64,000 nt of DNA, from positions 1 to 64,000 of the forward strand of contig NZ_JABBGM010000006.1 in assembly GCF_012927405.1 (NCBI RefSeq). The letters are read 5' to 3'. The position numbers were made by a program, and so were the translations under genes. This DNA is from Novosphingobium olei (lineage in GTDB: Bacteria > Pseudomonadota > Alphaproteobacteria > Sphingomonadales > Sphingomonadaceae). Of this stretch, positions 57,049-64,000 are shown one piece after another (the stretch's first letter is position 1; every line of letters starts with the position of its first letter). Below the pieces are notes generated by a model. That model was not told where the DNA came from. It saw only the letters and a list, made by a program, of their open reading frames with translations, and made no database searches.

Positions 57049-57529
57049 GACTTGCGCCTTCGAGGGCGCGCTGCCGCCAAGGCGTGCCGCCCTCGCTTCC
57101 CTTGCTCTCGAGCAGGGTCAGCAGCGCCTGCCACTGTCCCGGCGCCGCGCGCGAGGTGAGATAGCCATTCGGAAGATCGTCCGAAACATCGCGGGCCAGC
57201 ACAGCAGCACCCATCCGCGATCCTTCGAGAACGTAAAGCGCGCCAAGCCGTGCCGCCTCGTCGCGGGGCCATTCCAGCGCGGGCGCCGCGGGCACCGGTT
57301 CGGCAAGCGCGTGCAGGTCTTCTACCACGGCCTCGCTGCGCCCGCGCCAGCCAGGCAACAGCGCGCCCGCGCCGATCCAGCGTTCAAGCGGCAGGAGCGC
57401 CCGGCCGTGGGCGGCAAGGAAGTCAGCGTAGGAGGAGCGGTCGCTCAGGCGAAACGACGCAAACGCGTCATCAACGCGCGCATGATCGTCACGGGTGCTA
57501 TCGCGCAGCCACGCCCGGATCTCACCCAC
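56993..57529 (-). CDS. bphO: Biliverdin-producing heme oxygenase
   Basis: A 178-residue enzyme that opens heme to biliverdin IXalpha, the chromophore of the phytochrome. The axial His lies in STRDDHARVDDAFASF; the LYVLEGSRMGAAVLARDV segment matches BphO. The start is GTG 57529 (MGEIRAWLRD). It is transcribed ahead of bphP and overlaps it, so cofactor and receptor are made together. Confidence 0.92.
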   Translation of the reverse strand: MGEIRAWLRDSTRDDHARVDDAFASFRLSDRSSYADFLAAHGRALLPLERWIGAGALLPGWRGRSEAVVEDLHALAEPVPAAPALEWPRDEAARLGALYVLEGSRMGAAVLARDVSDDLPNGYLTSRAAPGQWQALLTLLESKGSEGGTPWRQRALEGASRAFALFQAAAQEVQAAYR

Positions 57530-57541
57530 GCGAAGGATTCC

Positions 57542-57558
57542 GTCGGACTCCGTCCGAC
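57542..57558. repeat. Inverted repeat upstream of bphO
   Basis: GTCGGAC and GTCCGAC flank a 3-base centre, 12 bases upstream of the bphO start codon. It may be an operator or a leader hairpin in the bphO-bphP transcript. Confidence 0.35.
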
Positions 57559-57772
57559 CGTGACAACCTTCTTACGAAATCTGGGGTCATCTTGCCTTCG
57601 TTCAGCGCGCCAGACCGCCACTACGCATGAATACGGTTCCCGGTTCCCGTCCGCTGACAAAAAGTCGCAATGCCCGCGGTGCAACAAATTGCTTAACCGA
57701 TTACTTGACAGAATGGCGCAGCGCAGCCCACCCACTGCAGCCACCGACACGCATTGCAGGAAAATGACGATC

Positions 57773-58213
57773 ATGGCGCAAACCATCACGCCGCCAAACG
57801 AAATGCTCGCAACGCTTGGCCTGCAGCGGATCGTGTCGATGACAGGTGGGCGTTCGCGCATGGAATTCCTCGCCGGCATGCACATGTGTCATTCCGGGGG
57901 CGTGGTGCAGGGCGGGTTCGTCAGCGGCTGGATAGACGCGGCGATGGCCCACGCCATTCTGGGGCTCCACCATGAAAGGGGGGATTTCGATGTCTCGCCG
58001 ATCTCGCTCGAACTCAAGATCAGCTTCTTCGCTCCCGCTCGTCCCGGTCTCCTGGTCGCGGAGGGCTGGATAGAGCAGGGCGGGCGTTCGACCTGCTTTG
58101 CCGAAGGCCACTTGCTCGATACTTTGGGCAAGGTTCTGGCGAAGGGCACCTCGACCATCCGCCTCATGTCCAACGCGAAGATTGAGGCTGCCAGCCGCGC
58201 CGCGCTCGGCTGA
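57773..58213 (+). CDS. PaaI-like acyl-CoA thioesterase (hotdog fold)
   Basis: A 146-residue thioesterase of hotdog fold: FLAGMHMCHSGGVVQGGFVSGWIDAAMAHA carries the helix and active-site region, and SLELKISFFAPARPGLL the beta sheet. It hydrolyses aryl- or acyl-CoA esters; substrate unknown. ATG 57773 is used; ATG 57764, three codons upstream, is also possible. Confidence 0.85.
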   Translation: MAQTITPPNEMLATLGLQRIVSMTGGRSRMEFLAGMHMCHSGGVVQGGFVSGWIDAAMAHAILGLHHERGDFDVSPISLELKISFFAPARPGLLVAEGWIEQGGRSTCFAEGHLLDTLGKVLAKGTSTIRLMSNAKIEAASRAALG

Positions 58214-58314
58214 TCATCGCCCAATGCGCCAATTGAGCGGCGACAAGGGCTGCCACTTGGTCTAGGCTTCATCCTGGACGCGACACCGGATCAATCGATC
58301 AAGGGTGATTGGCG

Positions 58315-58815
58315 ATGCCTGTCCTGCGTACCTCTTTGCTGCAAACATCTGTTGCTGTTCTTCTCGCCGGAACCATGCTGGCTGGCTGCTCGGGCGGTTC
58401 GCCAGAAGTTGCGCCAAGCGCAGAGCCAAGCGCACTTGCCTCGATCGATGCTGCTCCTTCAGCGACGCCGGCCCCCGTTGCGACGGCGGGCGATGGTGAT
58501 GGACAGGGGGACGCCAAGGTTGCCGGCACGGATTACAACGCCACTGCGGAAATTCCCTGCGGCGGTGGCAAGACCTGTAAGGCCGGCGTCAACCGTCAGG
58601 CCGAAACCGGGCCCTACATCGACGTGACCAAGCCCGACGGGCGCCCTCGCACGCTGTTCTTCGCCAGGGACGGCAAGTTCCTCAGCATCAATTCGGCGCA
58701 AGCGGATGGTTCGGCCGGATTCAAGGTGTCGTCGCGCAAGGATGGTGACACGACGATCATCGATGCCGGCCCCGAACACTACGAGGTGCCCGACGCCTTC
58801 CTGCTGGGCGACTGA
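58315..58815 (+). CDS. Putative lipoprotein
   Basis: A 166-residue protein with a signal and lipobox (VAVLLAGTMLAGCSGG). A Pro/Ala/Ser-rich stretch follows the Cys, then a compact C-terminal part with two Cys (PCGGGKTCKAGVNRQAET). No family recognised; likely anchored in the membrane. Confidence 0.7.
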   Translation: MPVLRTSLLQTSVAVLLAGTMLAGCSGGSPEVAPSAEPSALASIDAAPSATPAPVATAGDGDGQGDAKVAGTDYNATAEIPCGGGKTCKAGVNRQAETGPYIDVTKPDGRPRTLFFARDGKFLSINSAQADGSAGFKVSSRKDGDTTIIDAGPEHYEVPDAFLLGD

Positions 58816-58904
58816 CGGCTTAATCGCCCGGTTAATTCGGGTTGCCGCCTGGCGAACGCTGGTGCAATCAGCGTCTCCACGTAATTCGAAAAAGGAAAAC
58901 GGTC

Positions 58905-59309
58905 ATGGGCGAACACACCGGCGGCTGCCTCTGCGGCGCGATCCGCTACACCATCGCGATCGATCCGCCGATCCAGGCCGTCTGCCATTGCAAGAACTGC
59001 CAGAAGCAGGCGGGCAGCGCCTATTCGATGCTTGTCGGCGTGCCCGAGTCAGCGATCGCCATCACCGGTGAGCCCAAGGTCTACATGGACAAGGGCGACA
59101 GCGGCGCGTCGGTTACCCGCCAATTCTGCGGCACCTGCGGCTCGCCGCTGTTCTCGCTTGTCGAAAGCGCGCCGGGGCTGGTCTTCGTCAAGGCAGGTAC
59201 GCTCGATGATACAACCGGGTTCAAGCCCTCGGCGCAGTTCTGGACCAAGAGCCGGCAGGACTGGGTCGATCTTGGCGCCTTGCCTGGGTTCGAAACCGTT
59301 CCAGGCTGA
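58905..59309 (+). CDS. GFA-family zinc-binding protein
   Basis: A 134-residue protein of the glutathione-dependent formaldehyde-activating (Gfa/CENP-V) family with all zinc Cys: GGCLCGAIRY, CHCKNCQKQAG and FCGTCGSPLFS. The substrate is unknown; the family name is not proof of formaldehyde activity. AAAGGAAAAC precedes ATG 58905. Confidence 0.92.
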   Translation: MGEHTGGCLCGAIRYTIAIDPPIQAVCHCKNCQKQAGSAYSMLVGVPESAIAITGEPKVYMDKGDSGASVTRQFCGTCGSPLFSLVESAPGLVFVKAGTLDDTTGFKPSAQFWTKSRQDWVDLGALPGFETVPG

Positions 59310-59313
59310 TCGC

Positions 59314-59832
59314 TCAGGCAGGGGCGACGTCGCCTTGCGTGCCGTCGTCGGCCGGCGCTTCCCCGACATCGTCGTCATAGGGGGACACATCGCGCGCCTC
59401 TCTCCGGTCGTCGCCACCATCGTCTCCGTCATCGACCGCTATCGTGTCGTCATACGATGGATCGACTGCGCGATCGTTGTGTGATGAATCGCTGCGCACA
59501 TCATCCATGCGCCAGTCGTCATCGTCGGCAAACCGCGCGCTCGCGGGCGGCAGCGCCTCTTCGTTATAGCCGTGCAGCCAGCGCTGCGCCGGATAGACTT
59601 CGTAGGTCGAGGCCGAGAAATAGGGCGCGCCTGCCGCCTGGTCCTCGCCGGGCACGGTGAGCCGCTGTGCCGTCGGCAGCCGCCATGACGGTTCGGGTGC
59701 ATCGAGCATCCGCGTCGGCGTTGTCGCTGCCAGAACGCCACCGAAGGCAAGGCCACCAGCCACCAGCATCATCGGCAGGCGATAGCGCAGGTTCTTCGCC
59801 ACAGATCGTCTCCATCGCCCCGCCCGCGGCAT
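59314..59832 (-). CDS. Unknown membrane-anchored acidic protein
   Basis: A 172-residue protein with an N-terminal transmembrane helix (LPMMLVAGGLAFGGVLAATT), then a periplasmic region whose last ~70 residues are extremely Asp-rich. The acidic tail may bind cations. No family recognised. ATG 59832 is used; GTG 59799 (MAKNLRYRLP) is also in frame. Confidence 0.6.
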   Translation of the reverse strand: MPRAGRWRRSVAKNLRYRLPMMLVAGGLAFGGVLAATTPTRMLDAPEPSWRLPTAQRLTVPGEDQAAGAPYFSASTYEVYPAQRWLHGYNEEALPPASARFADDDDWRMDDVRSDSSHNDRAVDPSYDDTIAVDDGDDGGDDRREARDVSPYDDDVGEAPADDGTQGDVAPA

Positions 59833-59892
59833 CAATCCGCGAAAGCGCAGCGATGTTCCCGCCCGACGCGGTGGCGGAACTCCAGAACGCGA

Positions 59893-59923
59893 AAGCCCCC
59901 CGCCTTGTTCGGGCGGGGGGCTT
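59893..59923 (-). terminator. Rho-independent terminator of the 59977 gene
   Basis: AAGCCCCCCGCC (59893-59904) pairs with GGCGGGGGGCTT (59912-59923). Read leftward it is followed by TTTCGC. It terminates the small exported protein gene. Confidence 0.8.
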
Positions 59924-59976
59924 CCGGAATTGTGGCGACACCGGGCGCTGTTGCACCCGGCGCGATCGCGACAGCC

Positions 59977-60252
59977 TTACTGGGCGTCGACGATGATGCC
60001 GGCCTTCTTCGCTTCGGCCAGCGAGAAGGTCACCGGCTTGTTGTTGAAGGTGCCTTCGACGACCTTCTTGCGCACGTGCAGTTCGAACGGAACCTTGCCC
60101 GAATAGGCGGTGCCGCGGACAACCTGCTCGCCGTCCTTGGTTTCGGTGGTGTAGCTGTACTCGACGCCCTTGTGCTTGAAGGTGTCGGCGTTGGCGACAG
60201 CCGGAGCGGCAACGAGGAGAGCGGCGGCGGTCAGTGCGAAAGTCTTGATCAT
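59977..60252 (-). CDS. Small exported protein
   Basis: A 91-residue protein with a signal peptide (MIKTFALTAAALLVAAPAVA) and a 65-residue mature part (DTFKHKGVEYSYTTETKDG, VTFSLAEAKKAG). It resembles small periplasmic proteins common in Sphingomonadales. Function unknown. It has its own terminator and AT-rich upstream region, so it is monocistronic. Confidence 0.75.
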   Translation of the reverse strand: MIKTFALTAAALLVAAPAVANADTFKHKGVEYSYTTETKDGEQVVRGTAYSGKVPFELHVRKKVVEGTFNNKPVTFSLAEAKKAGIIVDAQ

Positions 60253-60518
60253 GGCAATATCCCTTTTTCTGCGTCGCGGGGATGCCGCGGCGAGGCTGGA
60301 TCTTGCCTTCGAGCACCCATCACTTTGTTCTGGTTGCAGTGCGATATAGGGATGCTGCAGGTGCGAGCAATTGCAATCGTCGCTGCTCCGGTTGCGACAA
60401 ATGCAATTGGGTTGCGTTTTGGTACTGAATGCGAAGATTTGCGCGAAAAATCAGGCAATCGCCGTCGCCTGCAAGTGGCCGGACCTGCACTAAGGAACAG
60501 GTCCGACCGCGAGCGACG

Positions 60519-60947
60519 TTATGCCGAGAGCGTCTTTTCGAGCGTGATCTCGCACGAAAGAAGCTTCGAGATCGGGCAGTTTGCCTTTGCTTCGTCGGCA
60601 ATCCGTTCGAATTCCGCCTGATCGATGCCGGGGATGTTCGCGCTGAGCGACAGCGCTGACTTGGTCACCGCAAACCCGCCATCCTGCTGGTCGAGCGTTA
60701 CCTTGCAGGTCGTCTCCAGCGTGCCGTCCTTGTGGCCCGCGCGGTCCAGGGCAAAGCTCGTCGCCATCGTGAAGCAGGCTGCGTGCGCTGCAGCAATCAG
60801 CTCTTCGGGATTGGTGCCGGGCTTGCCCTCGAAGCGGGTGCCAAAGCCATAGGGCTGGTCGGACAGCACGCCCGAACGCGTGCTGATCGCGCCCTTGCCG
60901 TCCTTGCCGAAACCGTCATAGCGCGCCGAAGCGGTGCTGGTGGGCAT
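60519..60947 (-). CDS. OsmC/Ohr-family peroxiredoxin
   Basis: A 142-residue thiol peroxidase that reduces organic hydroperoxides. Both active-site Cys are present: AAAHAACFTMATSFAL and EAKANCPISKLLS. ATG 60947 (MPTSTASARYDGFGK) is the family start. The OsmC rather than Ohr subgroup is favoured by length and GFGTRFEGKPGTNPEELI. Confidence 0.92.
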   Translation of the reverse strand: MPTSTASARYDGFGKDGKGAISTRSGVLSDQPYGFGTRFEGKPGTNPEELIAAAHAACFTMATSFALDRAGHKDGTLETTCKVTLDQQDGGFAVTKSALSLSANIPGIDQAEFERIADEAKANCPISKLLSCEITLEKTLSA

Positions 60948-61059
60948 TGGGGAATTCCTTTCGTCTGGAAACGTCGTGGCAGACACGCCGTCGCCAGCAA
61001 ACGCAGCGCGTCTCTCCCCGTTCCGCACTCGCCGTTCCGCGCCGCGTGCGGATCGCGGA

Positions 61060-61362
61060 TCAGCGCTTGCGCACGAACTCCGCGCGCAGGACCAGCCCCT
61101 TGATCCCGTCGAACTTGCAGTCGATTTCCTGCGCATCGCCGGTCAGGCGGATCGACTTGATCAACGTGCCGCGCTTGAGCGTCTGGCCCGCGCCCTTGAC
61201 GTCCAGGTCCTTGATCAGCGTCACCTGGTCGCCATCGGCCAGCAGGTTGCCCACCGCATCGCGCACTTCCACCGCGCCTTCCGACGCACGCCTGACGGCA
61301 AGCTCGCTCGCCGGCAGCCATTCGCCGCTGTCTTCGTCATAAACGTAATCGTCGTCGCTCAT
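61060..61362 (-). CDS. PhnA-like protein (YjdM family) lacking the zinc ribbon
   Basis: A 100-residue protein with the C-terminal PhnA domain: VRDAVGNLLADGDQVTLIKDLDVKGAGQTLKRGTLI and IDCKFDGIKGLVLRAEFVRK. The N-terminal CxxC zinc ribbon of E. coli YjdM is replaced by an acidic stretch (DDDYVYDEDSGEW). The family name comes from phosphonate genes, but no phosphonate role is shown. Confidence 0.85.
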   Translation of the reverse strand: MSDDDYVYDEDSGEWLPASELAVRRASEGAVEVRDAVGNLLADGDQVTLIKDLDVKGAGQTLKRGTLIKSIRLTGDAQEIDCKFDGIKGLVLRAEFVRKR

Positions 61363-61439
61363 CGCGTGATCCCCCTGCAGTTTCCCGTTGCGCCCCGCAG
61401 CGCCCATGGCATGTTCCCGGCAAAAGGGAAGGGAAGTTC

Positions 61440-62036
61440 GTGGATCGCACCATCATCCGCCTCGGCGCCGAACACCGTGAACGCGCCGTGGCCACGCTTG
61501 CCGCCGCGTTCCAGAACGATCCCGCCATGTGCTGGATGCTTCCCGATACCGCCAACCGCGCGCGCCGCCTGCCGCGACTGATGGGCTGGATCTTCGACGA
61601 TCACCTTGCCAACGCCACCGTGCTGGGCACGCCCGGTGCCGAGGCGGTCACGCTGTGGCGCCCGCCGGGCCTGATCCATGTCCACGCCCCGCTGACGCCG
61701 GGCGCCATCGTCAACTTCGTCTCGATTCTCGGCACCGCCGTGCTGCGCGGCGAGAAGCTCGACCGCACGATCGGCAAGCACCTGCCCAAGGGCGAGAACT
61801 GGTTCTACCTCCGCATGGCCGGGGTCCATCCCGATTACCAGGGGCAGGGCCTTGGCGGCCTTGCCATCCGCGCGGGGCACGCCATGGCGGCCGAGCGCGG
61901 GCTGCCGGCCGTCCTCGAGACTGCGACCGAAAGCAACGTCGGGCTCTACATGCGGCTCGGCTACACGCTGCTCAGCGAATGGGACGTCAGCGCGCGCGGT
62001 CCGCACTTCTGGACGATGACGAACGCGAACCCGTGA
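61440..62036 (+). CDS. GNAT-family acetyltransferase
   Basis: A 198-residue N-acetyltransferase; the acetyl-CoA loop is HPDYQGQGLGGLAIRAG and the C-terminus has LETATESNVGLYMRLGY. GTG 61440 follows AAGGGAAGGGAAG. The substrate is unknown. Its last 50 bases overlap the convergent DoxX-like gene. Confidence 0.9.
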   Translation: MDRTIIRLGAEHRERAVATLAAAFQNDPAMCWMLPDTANRARRLPRLMGWIFDDHLANATVLGTPGAEAVTLWRPPGLIHVHAPLTPGAIVNFVSILGTAVLRGEKLDRTIGKHLPKGENWFYLRMAGVHPDYQGQGLGGLAIRAGHAMAAERGLPAVLETATESNVGLYMRLGYTLLSEWDVSARGPHFWTMTNANP

Positions 62037-62454
62037 TCGATCCGGCCCTGATCGATCGGCCACCGAACGGCCAGTCGATCGCCCCGCTGCACCATAGCGC
62101 CAGCCACACCAGCAGAGGCTGCGCGAACATGCGCGGCACGTGGTAGGCAAGGCCAAGCCCGTGGTCGGAGCGGCCCATGTCCATGGCGAAGTGATGGATG
62201 TTTGCGGGAAACACGCAGACGGCATAGGCGGCAAGGCCGATTCCGCCCCACGCCCGCAGTCGTAGCGACCACCCCTGCGCCAGCGCCGTCGCACCCGCCA
62301 GTTCGGCAAGGCCGGTCAGCAGGATGACGGTGGCGGGGAAGGGCACCCAGTCTGGCGTGATCGTCAGGAACGGCTTCGGGATCATCACGTGCAGCACGCC
62401 CGCCAGCGCGTAGAACAGCACCAGCACCCAGCGCAGCACCGTGCGCGCCGTCAT
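61987..62454 (-). CDS. DoxX-like membrane protein
   Basis: A 155-residue protein with four transmembrane helices of DoxX/DoxD type: VLRWVLVLFYALAGVLHVM, LLTGLAELAGATALAQG, WGGIGLAAYAVCVFPANIHH. The tail after WPFGGRS is read antisense to the GNAT gene and may be over-extended. Its start overlaps the cupin stop (ATGA). Confidence 0.85.
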   Translation of the reverse strand: MTARTVLRWVLVLFYALAGVLHVMIPKPFLTITPDWVPFPATVILLTGLAELAGATALAQGWSLRLRAWGGIGLAAYAVCVFPANIHHFAMDMGRSDHGLGLAYHVPRMFAQPLLVWLALWCSGAIDWPFGGRSIRAGSITGSRSSSSRSADRAR

Positions 62455-62891
62455 GCTCCGGGCTCCCAGCCTGCCGGGGCGAGCGCGAAGCCGGCAAAAT
62501 CGAACCCCGGTGCCACCACGCACGACACCAGCGCATATCCGTGCGTGCCATCGGGTGCCGTGGCCGCCGCCTGCCAGTGCCCCGTCGGCACGACCAGCTG
62601 CACCGCGTGTCCAGCCAGCACGTCGGGCCCCAGCACGGTCGTCGTCACCGGGACGGCATCGCCCGGCGCGATGCGCAGTTGCACCGGATCGCCGGCATGC
62701 CAAAGCCAGATCTCGCTAGCATCCACCGTGTGCCAGTGCGAGGCTTGCCCGGCTTCGAGCAGGAAGTGGATCAGCGTCGCTGTTGGACGCCCGCTTTCAT
62801 TGGCGGGGCCACGCCAGGTCTGGCCATACCAGCCCCCTTCGGGATGGGGTTGAAGTTTGAGCTTCTCGATCAGGTTGCGCGCCGTCGTCAT
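62451..62891 (-). CDS. Cupin protein (DUF985)
   Basis: A 146-residue cupin barrel: NLIEKLKLQPHPEGGWYGQTWRG, SHWHTVDASEIWLWHAGDPV and GYALVSCVVAPGFDFAGF. His residues in HWHTVDASE could bind metal. ATG 62891 (MTTARNL) is the family start. It is co-translated with the DoxX-like gene. Confidence 0.9.
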   Translation of the reverse strand: MTTARNLIEKLKLQPHPEGGWYGQTWRGPANESGRPTATLIHFLLEAGQASHWHTVDASEIWLWHAGDPVQLRIAPGDAVPVTTTVLGPDVLAGHAVQLVVPTGHWQAAATAPDGTHGYALVSCVVAPGFDFAGFALAPAGWEPGA

Positions 62892-62943
62892 CGCACGAAC
62901 CTTGCCACGCGCTTGCTGCCTGTCAACGCAGGGGATTGGCGCT

Positions 62944-63306
62944 TCACCAGGCTGCAGGGGCAAGCCGTAGCGGCCCACCGTCGAGCGATTCCCAGCCAAG
63001 CCGAGCGATCACATCATTGGCTTCGCGCGCGCTGCGCCCTTCGGCAAGCGACCATGTGATGTGCCAGGTTCCGCCATCGGTGCGCGTGGTACTGCCATCC
63101 AGCGCCACGACCAGCGCTTCGCACCCTTGCCCGTCGTCGCTGCGGCCGACCACCCGGGCGTTTCCGATGCGCGGCGGCAGGGGACTTTCAGTCGAACCCT
63201 CGACATGGCGGGTCACATGGTGGGCCACGGTGCGCGCATAGCGCGGCGGAAAGCGCTCAAGCAGCTGTGCGCGGCAATCTTCTTCGACAATCCAGCCCAC
63301 GGCCAT
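62944..63306 (-). CDS. Conserved hypothetical protein
   Basis: A 120-residue soluble protein. It has RYARTVAHHVTRHV, GNARVVGRSDDGQGCEALVVALDG and GGTWHITWSL, a layout with two His-containing motifs that recalls small phosphodiesterase-like folds, but I cannot assign a family with confidence. Confidence 0.65.
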   Translation of the reverse strand: MAVGWIVEEDCRAQLLERFPPRYARTVAHHVTRHVEGSTESPLPPRIGNARVVGRSDDGQGCEALVVALDGSTTRTDGGTWHITWSLAEGRSAREANDVIARLGWESLDGGPLRLAPAAW

Positions 63307-63416
63307 CGCGGCGCACTCCCCGGTGCAGAAATCATGTCCTCCTGCAATTACAACGCATTGCGCGCCCCGGGTTCCAGCCCGAAGCGCGCAATGCGACGAA
63401 TCTGAATGTGTCGAGC

Positions 63417-63638
63417 CTAGTGGTGTGAAAGTTCGGAGGCGCGTTTCAATGCCTTGCCGCCGTCTTCCTGCTCCACCAGCACGGCGGGGTTGTCTGCCGT
63501 GCCATTGCGGCTGATGCGCTTGCCTTCGATCGTGCGCGATACGCGCCGTTCGAAAACCTCGGCAACCTTGCCCTTTGCGGTGCCGGAGCCCCAGTGCCAG
63601 GTCACCGGGGCTCCCTTGCGAAATGTCTTGCCACTCAT
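63417..63638 (-). CDS. DUF2945 (Tudor-like) protein
   Basis: A 73-residue protein with the DUF2945/HVA1 pattern: FRKGAPVTWHWGSGTAKGKV, RISRNGTADNPAVLVEQEDGGKALKRASEL. Function unknown; it is small and soluble. Confidence 0.9.
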   Translation of the reverse strand: MSGKTFRKGAPVTWHWGSGTAKGKVAEVFERRVSRTIEGKRISRNGTADNPAVLVEQEDGGKALKRASELSHH

Positions 63639-63645
63639 CTTCGGA

Positions 63646-63849
63646 TTATGCCGCCGGCGTGGCCTGCCCGCTGATCGGGCCGTTCTTGTCGGGCTGGGCC
63701 GAGGTCAGCGCTCCGGTGATCCAGATCGCCGACAGCGCCAGCACGGCGAGCGTTACCCCGATCAGCAGCACCCAGCGCATGATGTTGCGCGTTTCGCCGC
63801 TGCGGGCTTCCTCGGTGGTGAGGTGCGTTTCTGCGCCCTGACGTTCCAT
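63646..63849 (-). CDS. Small single-pass membrane protein
   Basis: A 67-residue protein with one transmembrane helix (IMRWVLLIGVTLAVLALSAIW) between a polar N-terminus and a Pro/Gly-ending tail. It lies seven bases before the DUF2945 gene on the same strand. Function unknown. Confidence 0.65.
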   Translation of the reverse strand: MERQGAETHLTTEEARSGETRNIMRWVLLIGVTLAVLALSAIWITGALTSAQPDKNGPISGQATPAA

Positions 63850-63966
63850 GACGGGCTTCTCCTGTTCGGCGGGGCGATGATGCGCCCCATGTTGCCGAAC
63901 CTACGCCCGTAGCCGCATCGGGTTCCTGTCCCATATGGGCGGGAACCCGCTGCGCAAGGCTCTGCG

Positions 63967-64000
63967 TCAGTCGCGCAGCAGCTCGTTGATGCCGGTCTTG
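63967..64000 (-). CDS. dapD: Probable C-terminus of DapD (partial)
   Basis: Only the last codons are in the window: KTGINELLRD followed by TGA. This ending is typical of tetrahydrodipicolinate N-succinyltransferase (lysine/diaminopimelate pathway) in alphaproteobacteria. Ten residues cannot prove it. Confidence 0.5.
   Translation of the reverse strand, partial: KTGINELLRD

Overview
The window comes from a GC-rich alphaproteobacterium, most likely a member of the Sphingomonadaceae close to Novosphingobium. This rests on the chromosomal gene set: a GcrA cell-cycle regulator, a bacteriophytochrome HWE kinase with its heme oxygenase, an EpsC-type serine acetyltransferase, a PhnA-like protein, and the rimP-nusA-ylxR-infB / rbfA / truB-rpsO-pnp translation block. 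The genus is inferred from family resemblance and was not tested by any search.

Positions 1 to about 15.76 kb are a prophage-like element that runs into the window from the left and stops at the 3' end of a tRNA-Arg(UCU) gene, which is the probable attachment site. Almost all its genes read rightward and many start inside the previous stop codon. In order they are: small unknown genes; three related excisionase/AlpA-like helix-turn-helix genes; a chain of small unknown genes; a TOPRIM/RecA-type primase-helicase; a tract of helically phased repeats plus an AT-rich stretch that looks like an origin; a serine recombinase preceded by a symmetric inverted-repeat array; a short leftward patch of two small genes; further unknown genes including a membrane-anchored protein; terS-like, terL, an HK97-gp10-like gene and a tape measure gene. 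It ends with three micro membrane proteins and a hairpin-rich non-coding tract. Portal, protease and capsid genes are missing between terL and gp10, and no tail-tip or lysis genes follow the tape measure. The element is therefore either a decayed prophage or a satellite without head genes.

From 15.9 to 26.5 kb lie envelope and transport genes: a queuosine precursor transporter, an AraC-type regulator, a secreted duplicated-domain protein, an L,D-transpeptidase, an M13 metallopeptidase, aquaporin Z, a META-domain lipoprotein, a mechanosensitive channel and a PspC protein. From 27.0 to 40.4 kb is the translation and RNA block (rimP, nusA, ylxR, infB, rbfA, truB, rpsO, pnp). It is interrupted by an rcnB-like gene, a DUF1697 gene, a yceI-like gene, thymidine kinase, an acetyltransferase and a site-2 protease. 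Clear rho-independent terminators follow infB, rpsO and pnp.

From 40.4 to 46.6 kb come a diguanylate cyclase, gcrA, an ABC-2 permease, hspQ, tRNA-Ser(CGA), a sulfotransferase-like gene of foreign appearance and serine acetyltransferase. From 47.0 to 54.4 kb is a probable catabolic cluster: two small proteins, an N-acyl-D-amino-acid deacylase-type amidohydrolase, an alpha/beta hydrolase and an FAD oxidoreductase. A TetR regulator faces an Old-Yellow-Enzyme-type flavoprotein across a clear palindromic operator. From 54.4 to 64 kb are the bphP-bphO pair and small housekeeping or stress genes (thioesterase, GFA-type protein, OsmC, PhnA-like, GNAT, DoxX-like, cupin, DUF2945). The window ends in what looks like the last codons of dapD.
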